NCBI GenBank assembly: GCA_022592435.1
Contig: JABYQS010000013.1
Location: 310,001-374,000, forward strand
Origin: Cerioporus squamosus
Taxonomy: Eukaryota; Basidiomycota; Agaricomycetes; Polyporales; Polyporaceae
Length of the DNA: 64,000 bases
Reading direction: 5' to 3'
Every line of letters begins with the position of its first letter. The first letter of the stretch is position 1. Below the pieces are notes generated by a model. That model was not told the origin of the DNA, ran no database searches, and saw nothing but the letters and a program-made list of their open reading frames with translations. Shown here piece by piece: positions 23,708-36,381 of the stretch. Both the position numbers and the translations under genes were made by a program.

Positions 23708-26700
23708 ATGCGCGCATTCTCAGTGACCGAATTCTTTCTTCATGCGCTTCTGCTGCGACCATTAGACGACCTTACACTGTGGTCGACACTGCTCATATGG
23801 ATCGTCCGACTCTTGACACTATCCCTCCTCTTCCGGACATACATCGGCCCTGCGTGGTTAGGCTCGTCTCAAGCCGTTTGCGCATACGGAGTATCAGCTT
23901 GCGCTCGATTAGAGGGGTGTACTTCAAGGCTGGCAATGGAACGTGGACGGTGGAGCGCATAGGAATCTCGTACCACAAGCCTTCTTCCGGTACGGCAGCC
24001 CGTTTCTCCATACAAGCGCAGGGCTTGTCCCTCGAGCTGGATGGACAGTCCAGTGCGCGCCCGCATCCACGTCGGCCGCGCATGCGTCCTCGCCCCACCC
24101 CAGTCGCGCCTAGCGCGTCGCCTGTGGAAGGCCGTGTACTCCCTCATTTCCCTGTGCTACTCAACATTGGAGCCCTACTGTCGCCCTACTGTGAGGGCCT
24201 TCTTCGTCACCATACTCCGTCTGGTCATTCGCGCCCTGCCTGCGGTGACGAATGGCTTGGACTTCGAGCTCGACTCCGCCTCTGTGTCCCTCGCGGACAT
24301 TCCTGGGATCAGGTTCTCCGTGGGTTACGCCAAACTCAACTCCTCCGTAACACTCGCGTACCTCCCTAGTGTTGTATCTGCAGAAGATGCGAAGCACCGC
24401 GCAGCCCACAAACGCTTTGCCAGCGTTGCTGACTGGAACGCCAGGGTCCGGGGCAGCTTCCGACGGACTTGGGACCGCGCGTGGGGTGCAACGCAGGTCA
24501 CTGCCTCGGTGACGCTTCAGATCACTGCTATCTCCGGTCACGTCGACAAGAACAGCGAGTTGTTCGCGGGTGAGTCGCATTCTCAGGCTCTGAGATGTCC
24601 ACTCATGCCTTTGTAGGTAGCCACCGAGGGCACTACTTCTTGGACGTGCCTGGCATTGCGTTCTCAGTCGGCGCACGCCTAAACCCGCACCAAGGAGTTG
24701 AACCCAACAGTATTGCAACTTCGTTGGATTTCGGCAAGGTCAACCTCCAGCTGGATGTCATACAGCAGTTGCTCAAGGTGGTGAAGGAGCGCCGTAATGT
24801 CAGGGATAGCACACGGGAGGCGATCCTGGAGGCGACAGGACTGAGCGCATCACCGTCTGTCCCGTCGCAAGCGTCGGGCGCGTGGAGGTCCCCGCTGTCG
24901 CCAGTATCTCCATTCATGGGTGCTCTTACAGTAAGTAGTCTTTCCATCAATCTATGCATCATCCGATCGTTACTCAGCTATCCAGAAGGCTTCTATGCGT
25001 TGGAGATGGGCTGCGAAACATAGTATAGACATCAAACGTCCACCGCGTATGACTGCAGTAAGTGCCTTGGAATCTTTATTGACTGTGTACTTACATGGAG
25101 TTTCAGAAGCATATCCCGTACATCTCCTACATCAAAGTTATCGAAGTCAAGGTCGCACGGGTTACTGCCAGTTACCAGCCAGACGCGCTTCCCGAAGGTG
25201 GACCCGCAGTTTTAAATGCCACACTCAAGGACATCGCCTTGAACGCTGGACTCAGTCGCCCAGGGCGGAGTGAAATCCACCAGAAATGGTTGGGTACTGG
25301 CAGTGGCGTCAGCGCAGACTCTACCGCAGATGCGTACTCTGTTGTGTTTGTGGCGAAGCAGTTAGCGCTCGACAGGAACGGGGTCGGAGAGCTCATGGAT
25401 CATTTGCGAGTCGCCACTCTCAAGTCCCTCCGCTGGGACTCGCTCATCTCACAGTGGCCATCACCATGGCTGCGTGGAACGACGTTCCTTGCAGGCGACC
25501 CCAACGCCCAGCTCCTCGTCTCCAACCTCTCTTTGGACACGGTGGAGGTCACGGAGCGCTTGGATATGCTCGAAAGGCTTGCACGTAAGGAACGATCCCC
25601 GGAATCCGTGGAGAAGACGGTTCATGGTCAGCCCCTCCTTCCCCCTTTGCTCAGTCCAATGCCCCGAGTCGGGTTCGGCGTCCACATCGGCGATATCTCC
25701 CTGCGTCTCATCTCGCCCACCAGCGCCGACGATCAGGAGCCATTCGTCCTGGAGGCGAAAACGAGCGGCATCTCCGGTTCGTGGATTCCTACTTCAACTC
25801 GCGACCCGATAGCTGCTACGGCAACGTAGAACGTGACTATGTGGGCTTGGATATGGACTTCCGCTATGGGCTTGTTGTGAATCGAACCTATGCAAATGTC
25901 TGGTTCGGCCCTGATGCTCACATGCGTGGTGCTCATTCGCAAAGCTTCCCTGCAGCATCCTATCCAAATGAGACCGTCATCCAAGTCGACTCCGTCCACA
26001 TCGGCGGTGCCGGTTGTGGTCTCGGCGAGTTCGCCGACGAAGCGGGCGGGGTTGTGTCCATTGACGTCCCTTCCATCTACACTAACTTTCAATGCGTCAC
26101 CGACGACATCTCCGTTGAGCTATGGCAACCGGACGTCATCAAGGCTCTCTCTTGCATACTCGCGCGTACAACTGGTCATTCCAAGCCGAAACCAGGAAAG
26201 CCATCCCGTCGCCTGTTGGACCAGCTACCTTTCGGGCTCGTCGGTTGCGTATCGGTTGGCCGATTCATGATATTCATGACCTCCCCAGATCTCGCGCCTG
26301 AGGACACTCTCAACATCTCCCGTGGTCTCGCTTGTCGCATGGGCTTCTCAGTCAGCTATAGCGCCCTCCGCCCAATCCACTGTTCTAGGATGTCGGCCGT
26401 CGTGGCGCGGGGGGATGAACGCTCCAAGCTGTCCCTCCCTGCGGAACAAGTTCTCCACGCGGTAACAGAACCAGGCATCTCCTCCTCTGCCCAGAGTTCC
26501 CGCGCGCTGGTCCAGGTCGCTATCTGGGACATCGTGTTGAGAGACGCATTGGCGACTCCCTTTGCAGCTGATGATCCCTACGGCGTCGGAGATAGTAGTA
26601 TCCATCACCGATCACTGGAGTTCTTGCACATCGAGAACGTTGACGTGCATGTCGCCGTTTCTGGCGAGCGACCGAATGGCCTACCGCTCCCGAACACCAT

Positions 26701-29700
26701 GGACGACTGCCTGGTTGAGGTTTCCATTCCAAGCGTCCGGGCAGTCATGCATCTTGCACAGATCTACAACGCTTTGCTTGCCGTACATACCGTTCGGTCT
26801 CTACTAGCTTCACGGCCTCCCTTCTCAGCCCCTTCCATGTCACGACCTCCGAGTCCACCCACCCTGCGGCTTGCCATCCAATGTCACCTCGAGCATCTTC
26901 AGCTTCTCTGGGGCTTCCCTCTCTCCAGCAAGATGTTCATGCGAATCTCGTCTCTTTCCTGCCATATATCAGACGACCGCAAGATCGCCGTGGATTGGGA
27001 CCACATCCTTGCAGGTGTGAATGTTCCCGTCGCTCGGGATGGAACTCAGAGGGAGGAGTGGGAAGAGCTAGTCCGACTGCCCCGTTGGCACGTTGAGCTT
27101 AGCCCCGATGCATCCCCTCTTGCCATCAGGATCAAGGGAGACAGTGGTCGTCTGCGAATACCGTTCGACTTCGTGCTGGCCGACCTCATCCTCGACATAA
27201 ACCTGACCATCAAGAGTGTCAAGCACCTCATTCGTATGGTCGCTGCAGGCACATATAGCGATCCACCCCCTCCTCCAGAAGAAGACGCCAAGCGGATACC
27301 TAACATCCACATCGATCTGGGACGCCTGGTGGTTGAGGCTGCTGATGAGAGGCTAGAGGCCCAGTTGGGGCTCATCTGGAAAACGGGCTTCGGCGCGGCA
27401 AAGGTGCGCCAGGAACGCGAGGAAGCCTTCATGGCGAAGGTGGCCACCATCACTTCCCCAAAGCCAGCTTCTTCCTCTGCGTCGATGGGAAACACAGAGT
27501 CTGACTTCCAGTTCTCCTCGAAACACACCGTGTCTGTCATGGATGCTCGCCACCGCCTCGACCAAGTCCACGGGGTCGCATGGAGGGCCGCCCTCCACCA
27601 AGCCCGCATTCGTCAGACGGGGCGAGAAGAAACTCACCTACAGGCCCCTGTTGGCTCGCTGCGCATGCCGCTGTACCTCGATGGTGATATGGTCGCTCTC
27701 AATACGATACCGCCAGTCCCGCCGCTCGTTCGCTTGACTTTCAACCAACTGTCACTCTCTATCACACCACCCTCCTTCCCCTACACTGCCATTCCTGACT
27801 TCCTGCACGAGGCCGGTCAAGGCCTACCCCGCGACACCACCTTCTCCCTCCTTGTCCCCATGCACATCCACTTCACAGTGGCATCACTCCGCCTGACATT
27901 CCGCGAATATCCCCTTCCATTGCTCCACATACCCCCCGACTCCAAGGGATTATATGCGGGCTTGGACTTCGACAGCGATGTTGTTGTTGCGGAAGAAATG
28001 GGGACTGACAAGTCAGTCGAGTGGGTCCCATGCGAGATCGTCAAGGCGGACAGCGGCATGCATGGAGCGTCCCGGTTGTCCGTCCGCATACCGAAGACCA
28101 TCATGCCAGTGAAATCGTACGCCAGGCCGACCATTCGTGTCATGACGGACGGCATCACGGACTTCTCATGGGGCGTGAGCTACGGCTTTGCCACACAAGA
28201 GCTCATGAGGGTGATCGACACGCTGTCGCATGCTCCGCGGGACAGTTCTCCGGCGATAGGCTTCTGGGACAAGGTGATGACATCGCTTCTCTCTCCGGGA
28301 CTGCCCCGTTAACTCCTTCGCAACAGTTGAGGCTCGTATTCCATTGGCGTCTGAAGGTCCTTTTCAGGGATGAAGTCCATCTACACATGAAGGGCTCTCG
28401 AGATCCATACGAGATCCGTGGTCACGGAGCTGGCTTCGCACTATGCTGGAAGGGCAACCCGCAGTTGTTAATCGGTCAACCGAACGAGGCCAACGAATTG
28501 ATACAGGTGGTCAGTGACTCGATGTTGGTGATCATACCCAAGTAAGATTTTCTTTGGCTTCGGAAGAAGTGCTGTTAACATCTTTCCATCCCAGTATTGA
28601 GAGCTCGTACGGAGAGGACGCGGACAAGGCGAACAGGGATGGTGCGAGGCGGGCTCAGACCATCTGCGCCAAGTTCCGTTCTGGCGTATGCTTTGGTGTG
28701 GGCTTCGTCTTGGAGCGAGCTTGCGGTCCGGAGTGCGAACAATGCTCGGGAAAGCCTTTCGATCGCCAGTGTCGGTTGTTCAACTTCAAACCCCACTACG
28801 ATGTGAAGCTTGAATGGAAAAACTGGGTCCCGGATATCAAGGTCAACCACCCGTGGACTAGTAATATCTTCATCTACTGACAACGCTCATTCTAGTCCGC
28901 GCACGATTCGTACAATGGTTTCAGATCCGACTTCATCCACATGTCGATCTCTTTGACCTCGGGCCGTCGACGAAACACGGCGCATCTCCAGCCGAGTAGT
29001 TTGCATCTCTCGCCAGAGGTCTTCGCCCACTTCTGGTCATGGTGGCATCTCTTCAATGGCGCCCTCTCGCTACCCATTCGCCAGGGCAAACTCTACCCTC
29101 GCAAGAGACCAATATCTCCCAAGTTCGGACAGCACCTTGCTACGCTCAAGTACCTCGTCTCAGTGTCTCAGGTCTTCATCTCGCATGTCTACGTTGACGA
29201 CTCCCAAGATGCTTGGGCGGACGGTGTTACGCCCTACGTCGGTGTTAAGGCGCTCATCGATGACTTCCACGCGGATATGCATCAGCGAGACACCGAGACC
29301 ACGGAAGCAACCAAGGGTGGCACGAAGACCCTTCATCATAAGCCATTTTACACCGTCGAGGTCGTTCTCAAGGGGCTTGACCTGCGTGCTATGCTCGCCG
29401 TCTTTCCTGATCCACTCAAGCAATGTACACCTCTGGAATTCTCACCCACCGGCAGCAACTATCGGACGAGGAACAAACTCACGCCCATCGATCTGCAGTC
29501 CCACTGGGTCGACATGGACGATTTCGCCGTCGACGAGTTGGATGCATCAGGAGAGACTGAGGTGTATCTGCTTCCGACAGCATCATGTCCACGGTTCACG
29601 TACTTCAAGCGGACCGACGACGATGATTTCGGCAGCCCTGATAAGCCGTTGGCGCGAAGCAAGTTCGGTTCAGAAGCTAGTCATGTGTGCTTTATCGGAA

Positions 29701-32700
29701 AGGAGCCCTGTAGGTAGAACTTGGTAGTTCTCCGCTGCCACATGCTGACCCTCTGCAGCTATTCCACAGATACAGATGGAATTGGCATCCGAGCGCGTCG
29801 AGCGACTGCGTCAGAAGGCCCGGGAGGACGACCATCTGCATCAAAATGGGGATGCAGTGAGTGCAAGCACTATTACAGTGAGCCTGTTGCTGATTTTATC
29901 TCGAATAGAAGCGACGCGCCACAAACGATCTCCCGCGAATGATCACCCTTCTCCAAGGCTACATCTCACAGCTTGAGCAAGTTGATAAGGCGTCGAAAGG
30001 CACCGCGAGGACGCGCAACTCCAGTTACTACATGCCCAACGACTTAGTATCTCCAGAGGAGTGGGCAGGGTTCGACAACGTGTACCAGGTGCATTCGCCG
30101 CACATCATCATGGACAATGCTATCCGAGACGTGAGTCCCGTTCGGAAGTTCATAAAGCGATAGCTGACTGTGCTCCAGATCATGATGCAGTACTACTACT
30201 GCTCTCGATCGCGGAGAGGGTTTGAGTATCATATGGCTCAGCGGTGAGTACTTCGTCGAGGCTGAGTGCTAATATATTAAAACCCCGTTCGCAGTGCTGT
30301 CAAATTTATCCGGGATCAAGCACAGGCCGCTGTGGCAGAGTTCCATCGCGAGACGGAGACGCACAAGGGTCCTGCTGCCAGCGCACAGGCAGCGGCAGCG
30401 GCGGTCAAGAAGCTTTTGGTCGGCGATGCTGCCTCAGCACCTTCGGTCGAGTTCGTGCCGCAGACTGTATCGAAGCTCCCCTCGGCTGTTGACCCCCTGC
30501 ACGGATGGGCTGAGGGTGTCTCGGCGAGGAAGGGCCATTTTTGCCTGCTGTTGAAGCCGCAGATTGTGCTGAGGAGTACCGAGGACAGCGAATCCGTCTG
30601 CGTGCTTGCTGCTGTGCAAGGCAAGCTGAAGACATTCTCGATCATGGATGACGCCAATGCCAATGATCCCGTCAGCGGCAAAGTCATGAACAGGTACGGG
30701 GAACGATAGCAACTCCTATCTCCTAACTAACGACATTACTTGCATCAGGAACTTCGCGTGGCTCACTGGGTTGCAGACGTTCTCCCCCTCGGCGACGAAC
30801 ACGTCCGGCAAGGACTATGTCCCCCTCGAGGTCCTGATCGACTTGCGAGCAGATAACAGCGATTTCGATCGGCTTGTTCCCCAGACCGACGCGACGTTCC
30901 AGTACGACAAGTTCAACCGCCTACGTCTGCGCAACGAAGTCACCTCGGTAGCCAAGACTAGTCAGCACCACCACGCGCACCTGCAGAACCAGACCGACCT
31001 CGTGCGGCTGCACGTCCCGCGGTTCACCGTGTCCGCGAACGACCGTCACTTCCAAGCGATCTCGAACATCGTGACGAACCTCGTTCTGTTCACGGACGCT
31101 GCGCACAAGACCCGCGCGGAGAAGCTGGAGGGCCTGCTGTTCAGCTACGACTTCACGAACCTGGCTTCCGCGGCGGACGTCGTGGCGAACATGCAGCAGC
31201 GCCTCCGGCAGGCTCTCGAGACCAAGTACGACGCAGAGCAGAAGCTGCATGGGTTCGGGAACCCGGGACGTGTGGAGCTGCTGAAGATCGACGCACACAT
31301 TCTGCTGCTGGTCGAGGAACTGAACTTGATCTTTGATGCAATCAAGCTTGCCCAAGACAAGGCCAACAACGAGTCTGACCAGAAGTCCGCGTTGCTGCTC
31401 CATGCGTCGTCCGAGGAGGTCTCGTGGCGCATGCTAGACCAGCACGACCAGCTCCTGGCTAAGCTTGCTGTGCGGGACACCGATTTCTATTGGCTCAGTC
31501 GGCGTGACAGTTCCACGGTTAACAACTTGGCTGTCGGTGACCTGCAGGCCTTCGACGGTGCGGCCGATGCGGAGTGGACCGAGATCCTGTCCAAGTACGA
31601 CGAGCCCTCCACGCACCCCTTGGTCAAGCGCAAGCTGTTTCTCCTCGCGCATTGGGTCGTGCTCCCCCCAGTGGGAGGCATCACCATCTACGAGGACTTC
31701 GACCTCTCCTTCCACCCTATGCGTCTGCAGATCGACATCCGTGTCGGGCGCAAGATAATGGAGTACCTGTGGCCGGCACGGCGGAAACGCCAGGAAGAAG
31801 CCTCCCAAACCGAGTCGTTCATGATCCCCGAAGACCTCGCCAATGCCCCGAGCGCTAGCAACGGCCACGCCCCCTCGCGCAAGTCCGGGGATCTCCCCGC
31901 GTTCATGTACACGGACTCTCCGCGGCACGCGTCGTTCGACTTGCCCCCGCGCAAATCGCTCGACGCGAACCGGCTGATGCCGCCCAAGCCCCCGCTCCGC
32001 CGGCTGGGCACGTCGCGCTCGTTCACGGACCTGCGGAACTCGCGGCAGGACTCGCTGCAGGTGCCGCGGATACACAGGACGAACTCGTCGTCGTCGCTGA
32101 GGGCCAAGTCGACGGACGCGCTGGCGCTGGCGAAGCCGTCGTTGTCGACGGGACGAACGATGACGCACGGACGGAGTCAGGAGACGGACGACGCGGCGGA
32201 GATGAAGACGAGGGCGTCGCAGAAGACGTTTGTCAGGGTCAAGGTGGCGAGGTGAGTAGTCTGGTTGGCCTATTCATAGCGAGACCTGACCGTGCGTCGC
32301 AGCTTGCATCTCCTGCTGAGCATCGCGAAGGAAGACTCGTTCCTCTGCCGTGATGCGCGAATACGAACGCGGGACCTCGAGTATCGTAACCAGACCTGGA
32401 GTGTGAGTGGTACTTTCGTAGTCGGCAGAACACGGACTGACAGCATCACCTAGTTCGAGGAGCTGGTCGACCAGTTCATTCCCTCTGGGCGCAACTGGCG
32501 CGGCTGGGTCAAGGTTGCGTTCCAGCAGCCTCTGGTGCCCGTCTTGCCTGTCGCGCGCGAGCTGATCACGAAGACGAAGTGGATTGCGTCCAAGAAGGAC
32601 ACGAGCCACGACCGGCCGAGCCGCCCCAGCACGCCGAAGCTCCTGAAGAAGCCGCCGCGGTCAGGCTCTACGGACGCATTGCGCAAGTCGCAGGACGCGT

Positions 32701-33025
32701 CGCGCAAGTCGAGAGACCAGCTGCAGGCGCCGCCACGCATGTCGTCGGTGTTGTCGGACCCGCCGTTCTTGACCTCGGAGCCGGAGTCGATCAACGACGC
32801 GACGATTGGCCCGAAGCGGGAGGGCATGCGCAAACGGGCGATCAGCCTGTTCCGGCGGAAGAGCCATAGCGGGAAGAACAGTGTGGAATCTTCGGACACG
32901 ACGACCGGCGTGAGTGCGATTCGATTCGATTCGATTCGATGACCTTAGTTGCTGACTGCGCTGAGCAGACGACGGGCTCCTCCTCATGGACAGAGAGCGC
33001 GGGCTCGAGAGACAGTGAGCCATGA
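23708..33025 (+). CDS. FMP27: FMP27/SABRE/BLTP2-type bridge-like lipid transfer protein
   Basis: About 17 exons, about 2,825 residues: 23708-24052, 24114-24569, 24617-24930, 24986-25057, 25107-25776, 25830-28273, 28327-28541, 28595-28841, 28896-29709, 29759-29856, 29909-30130, 30179-30243, 30295-30693, 30749-32251, 32303-32402, 32454-32909 and 32969-33025. An N-terminal membrane anchor (STLLIWIVRLLTLSLLF) precedes RLRIRSISLRSIRGVYF, the start of the hydrophobic-groove RBG repeats. GFWDKLRLVFHWRLKV (joined across the intron after 28273) is the Fmp27 GFWDK signature; SPEVFAHFWSWWHLFNG and KIMEYLWPARRK are also family marks. The last 400 residues are Ser/Arg-rich and disordered. Such proteins bridge ER and plasma membrane for bulk lipid transfer. 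Frame changes near 23876: the anchor and the next block are out of register by one base, suggesting a lost base or a mis-modelled exon. Confidence 0.9.
32917..32940. repeat. ATTCG pentanucleotide microsatellite in FMP27 intron
   Basis: Four to five tandem copies of the unit attcg lie inside the 59-base intron 32910-32968. Copy number changes here would alter the intron length only. Confidence 0.85.
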
Positions 33026-33304
33026 TAGTAGGTGCTCTGTGAATGTATGATAGATATAGTATGCTAGCTAGATAATGCGCGCTGTAACTTATTGCTGTCG
33101 TTGTCTTACCCTCGCTTACCACGTGCATAACGTAATGAACTTCGCGTGCATTCCGAGACTGGCGGGGTTCCTGATGACTTCATCATAGGGGCCCGTTTGG
33201 TGCAGGATGTGCGGGCGACTGGCCCCACGGATGCACTCAACTCTTGCCTCCGCCCAGATCAGCTCGTGCAGCCTCCGACGCCTGGCTGGCCCTGCTCACC
33301 GTGA

Positions 33305-35744
33305 ATGCCGTCGATCCATGTCAAGAAAGAGCGAGGCTACACGCACATCAACGATGCCCCCCTGAACAGCCGACTCGCCAGTCCCTCCATCTCCGTTGCT
33401 TCGCCCCGTCCGCGCTCCTCCCCCCCGCAGCCAGCTCAGGGCTCTCCCCAACAGAGGTCGCCTGCATGGTCGGGCAGTGGTCAGAGCGCATCTCCAGGGC
33501 GGCCAGCCCTCACCGGGGTCCGCGCACCAAGCAAGGTGTTCGACCATATCATGTCGATCCCCCGTCGCCCGCTCCGGAAATCTCTGTCGCGCCGCGTTGA
33601 GCCAGAAACACCAGTTCCTGGGCCTTCCCACCGGGAAAGCCACGCGTTCCCCCCGAGCTCCGTGCACCGGCATGGCGATACCTACATCGTGGATGGGCAG
33701 CAGGCGGATCTTCGCGTGCCGATGGAGGACAACGAAGGGCTGGAGGGCAGTCGGGTCAACCTCGCTGTCGAGCATATGACCGACCATGAGCACGAACAGA
33801 ACGACCCCATGGAGGAGCACCACCATGATGATATAGTTGAACATTTAGATGTGATAGGTGAGTAAGACCCCTCAGTGCTAGCCCGTTTGTCGAAATGAAC
33901 ATTTTCCCTGCAGATCCCCAGGTTTCGACCGTGTCTACCCTTACCAACGCCATGAACGCTATTGTAATGTGGGTGCAATATTCATCTGGTACATGCGGCT
34001 TCTGATCATCGGTTACGAACGTAGACCACCGTTGTCATTCTACTCACGAAAACCTGTTATTGTACTACCACGACTCAAGAAGAAGCGGAGAAAGGTCGAG
34101 GATGCGGAGAAGGGAGAGACCCCTCCGGACGAGCACGAACACCACGACGCGCTGGACCAGCACGTCGAAGATGTGTTGAGCAAGCGCGACAAGTTCAGGA
34201 GGGTGATGCAGGGTGTATGGTCGTTCTGCAAGACGCCGCTTGGAGTGAGCTCGTCATCTGTCTCCCCTGGTATCCTCGAAATAACGTCGTGTCGCAGTTC
34301 ATCACCGCTATTTACGGGTTCCTTGTCGGTGAGCAGGTTGAGTCGCTCTGCTACGGCCAGATTCTGACACGAATGCAGTCTTCTGGGGTACCGGCATCGT
34401 TTTCTTCCTTGCCAAGTTCATCAATCTGCACAACGACATTACTCAAGGCTTCTGGGTCGAATTATGCCAGCAAGTCGAGACAGGTACGCCAGCAGTCCCC
34501 ATATAGTGAACCGACCGGCATCTGACGAGGAATGTACAGGTCTCTTCACTGCTACCAGTATCGGCTTCATTCCGTTTCGTGTAATGGACACCTACCGTAA
34601 GGGTATAACTTGCAAAGTTTGTGTTTGATGCTCACTTGGAGGTTCTTTGGCAGGGATATGCAAGATATGGCATTACAAGCGCAAGATCGCGAAGCTGCGG
34701 CAGAAGGTTGGCCTGCCTGAGCTGTATGACCCGGACGACCTACCCGACCCGGTTTACGACCCGAATTACGTTCAAGTGTTGACGGAGAAGGAGCAGATCG
34801 ACCTCCACTATCGTCCGTATCTTGTTCATCCTGCGATCCGTCGCACCTCCTGACCGCAACTTCATATAGAGCAACATCAGTTCGCGAAGTCACAGACGTG
34901 GTACCGGCCCCACGGCACACAGACTCACCGAGTAAGTCCACACATCCTCCTAGGTACATAGCAGCCTCTGACGTACTTGCGCATTCAATAGGCGTTCCCG
35001 ATCGAGTAAGCTCATGATTGCATGCTTGCGCGCCTGCTGTACCTGACACCGCGCTTGACAGCCTCGCCCTCTGGATCTGTGTGTGCAATGACCTCAACTC
35101 GTTCTTCCAGTGCCTGCTCAGCGGCACGATGTGGGGTCTCGACAGGTACGCATGTTAGCTCCTCGTCTTCCCGTTGCGTCATAGCTCACGCGTACCATTC
35201 AGGTTCGCGCGTCCTGCCTGGACGACTGGAACCACGCTCCCGGCAGCATTCGTACGTCCATCCCATCTGGACTTTGTGCTCCACCACCGTCACACTGACT
35301 CCCCATGCACACACCCACACACAGGTCGCAGGCATCATCGCTGGCGTGCTCATCTACTGGGGCGGGCGCAAGACGCGGCGCACGGAGCAGGTCACGGACA
35401 GACTCCGCATGGCGCTCGAGATGGACCGCGAAAACACGGCGCCAGGCGATGCTTCGTCCCAGTCCCCCGACCGCGTCGAGGAGGCCGAGGAGGGCCCGAA
35501 CGGCGACAAGAACCTGCCGACTGCGGAGACGACGCGGCCCTCGACGGAGACCGCTGCGAGCGCGCCTGGGGGCAGCCCAGTTACGCGGGACGCCGAGAAG
35601 GGACTGGATGTGCCGCCAGTCAATACGAGCCAAGCGCAGACACAGCAGCAGACGCAGGCGATGGATCGCCAGCAGTCGAATCGGTCGTTGCAGTTCGCGG
35701 ACGAGATGGTTGTGCCTGTGGCGGAGGACATTCCGCGCTCTTGA
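33305..35744 (+). CDS. DUF2985 multi-pass membrane protein
   Basis: Twelve exons: 33305-33857, 33914-33968, 34025-34244, 34298-34328, 34379-34483, 34540-34596, 34654-34812, 34870-34931, 34992-35005 (14 nt), 35062-35145, 35203-35251 and 35325-35744; 602 residues. About 200 disordered residues rich in Ser, Pro, Arg and a His/Glu cluster (HEHEQNDPMEEHHHDD) precede PLSFYSRKPVIVLPRLK, WSFCKTPLGFITAIYGFLV, FWGTGIVFFLAKFINLHN, GLFTATSIGFIPFRVMDTYR, the LALWICVCNDLNSFFQCLLS helix and VAGIIAGVLIYWGGRKTRR. TPLG..IT.YG and ATSIGFIPFR..D.YR are the DUF2985 pattern, a fungal integral membrane family of unknown function. The 14-nt microexon is required to keep phase between the two halves. Confidence 0.85.
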
Positions 35745-36060
35745 ACATATTCACTGAGCAGCGTCCCCGCCTCTTTCTCACACCTTACTTTTGATTCGTT
35801 TTCCGTTGGGAAGTTGGCTTGTTCTGGTATCTCGCTTCAGGTATCTCGCACGTATCCCTTATCACATCCTAATAATTTGACCATCTCAACTGCATCTTGT
35901 TGTACTTCACGATACCACTGAGTCCATGCACTAAGCGTGGATCCTTACCTGTTCCTTCGACTCCTATCTCCCGTCCGACCACTTCTCCATCCATTCACCA
36001 TCCCCGCATTGCCACCCATACACGCGCACTCATGTCACACTCAGGCACTTTTCGCAATGA
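35745..36060. other. Intergenic, 3' side of the DUF2985 gene
   Basis: No coding signal recognised. Pyrimidine-rich stretches dominate. Confidence 0.35.
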
Positions 36061-36381
36061 TCACTTTCCTCAGTACGATCCTCAAGTTTTGTCCTACGGA
36101 TCCTCGTCCTCGTCCTCGCATCCGCCCTTGTCCTCGCACTTGCATCCGCCTTCATCCTCACACTCGCATCCGCCCTCGTCCTCGTTGTTGTCCTCGCCTC
36201 CTCCCTCGTCCTCGCACCTGCCCCCGTCGTTGTCGATGGCGCCGGACGCATCGCTGGTCTCCTCACTAGCGGTAGCGGCACTGAGGATGCATCCGACGTC
36301 AGCTACGCCACTCCCGTGGGCTTCCTGCGAAAGATTATTGAGGAGAGCAAGTGCGTTCGTATCGTTCCTTCTGGACATTAG
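36061..36381 (+). pseudogene. Relic of a trypsin-like protein C-terminus fused to a repeat tract
   Basis: An open frame of 106 codons lacks an ATG. Its first half is tandem repeat (see the repeat entry) coding Leu/Val/Ala-rich sequence. The second half reads VVVDGAGRIAGLLTSGSG, then TEDASDVSYATPVGFLRKII. This resembles the C-terminal strand-helix of trypsin-fold proteins common in Agaricomycetes (pattern VDxxGRIVxLLTGGxG...DVTYATP...L). No GDSG-containing upstream part or catalytic triad remains nearby. I read it as a degenerate fragment. The family resemblance is from memory and only moderately secure. Confidence 0.35.
36097..36230 (+). repeat. Imperfect 24-bp/6-bp tandem repeat, ctcgtc/ctcgcatccgcc units
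   Basis: Alternating ctcgtc, ctcgca and tccgcc hexamers form imperfect units of 18-24 bases, visible three or more times between 36105 and 36180 and decaying to either side. All three forward frames stay open, as expected of a repeat whose unit is a multiple of three. Confidence 0.8.

Noticed and set aside
24052..24114. Second apparent frame change near the FMP27 N-terminus
   Set aside because: A 61-base intron (24053-24113, gtgcgc donor, cctag acceptor) joins the frames at a plausible non-conserved site.
25776..25830. Apparent frameshift in the middle of the FMP27-like gene
   Set aside because: A 53-base GT-AG intron (25777-25829) restores the frame and protein continuity.
35174..35794. 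206-codon alternate frame over the DUF2985 C-terminus
   Set aside because: The frame joined by the splice phases encodes the family helices; this one is a shadow.
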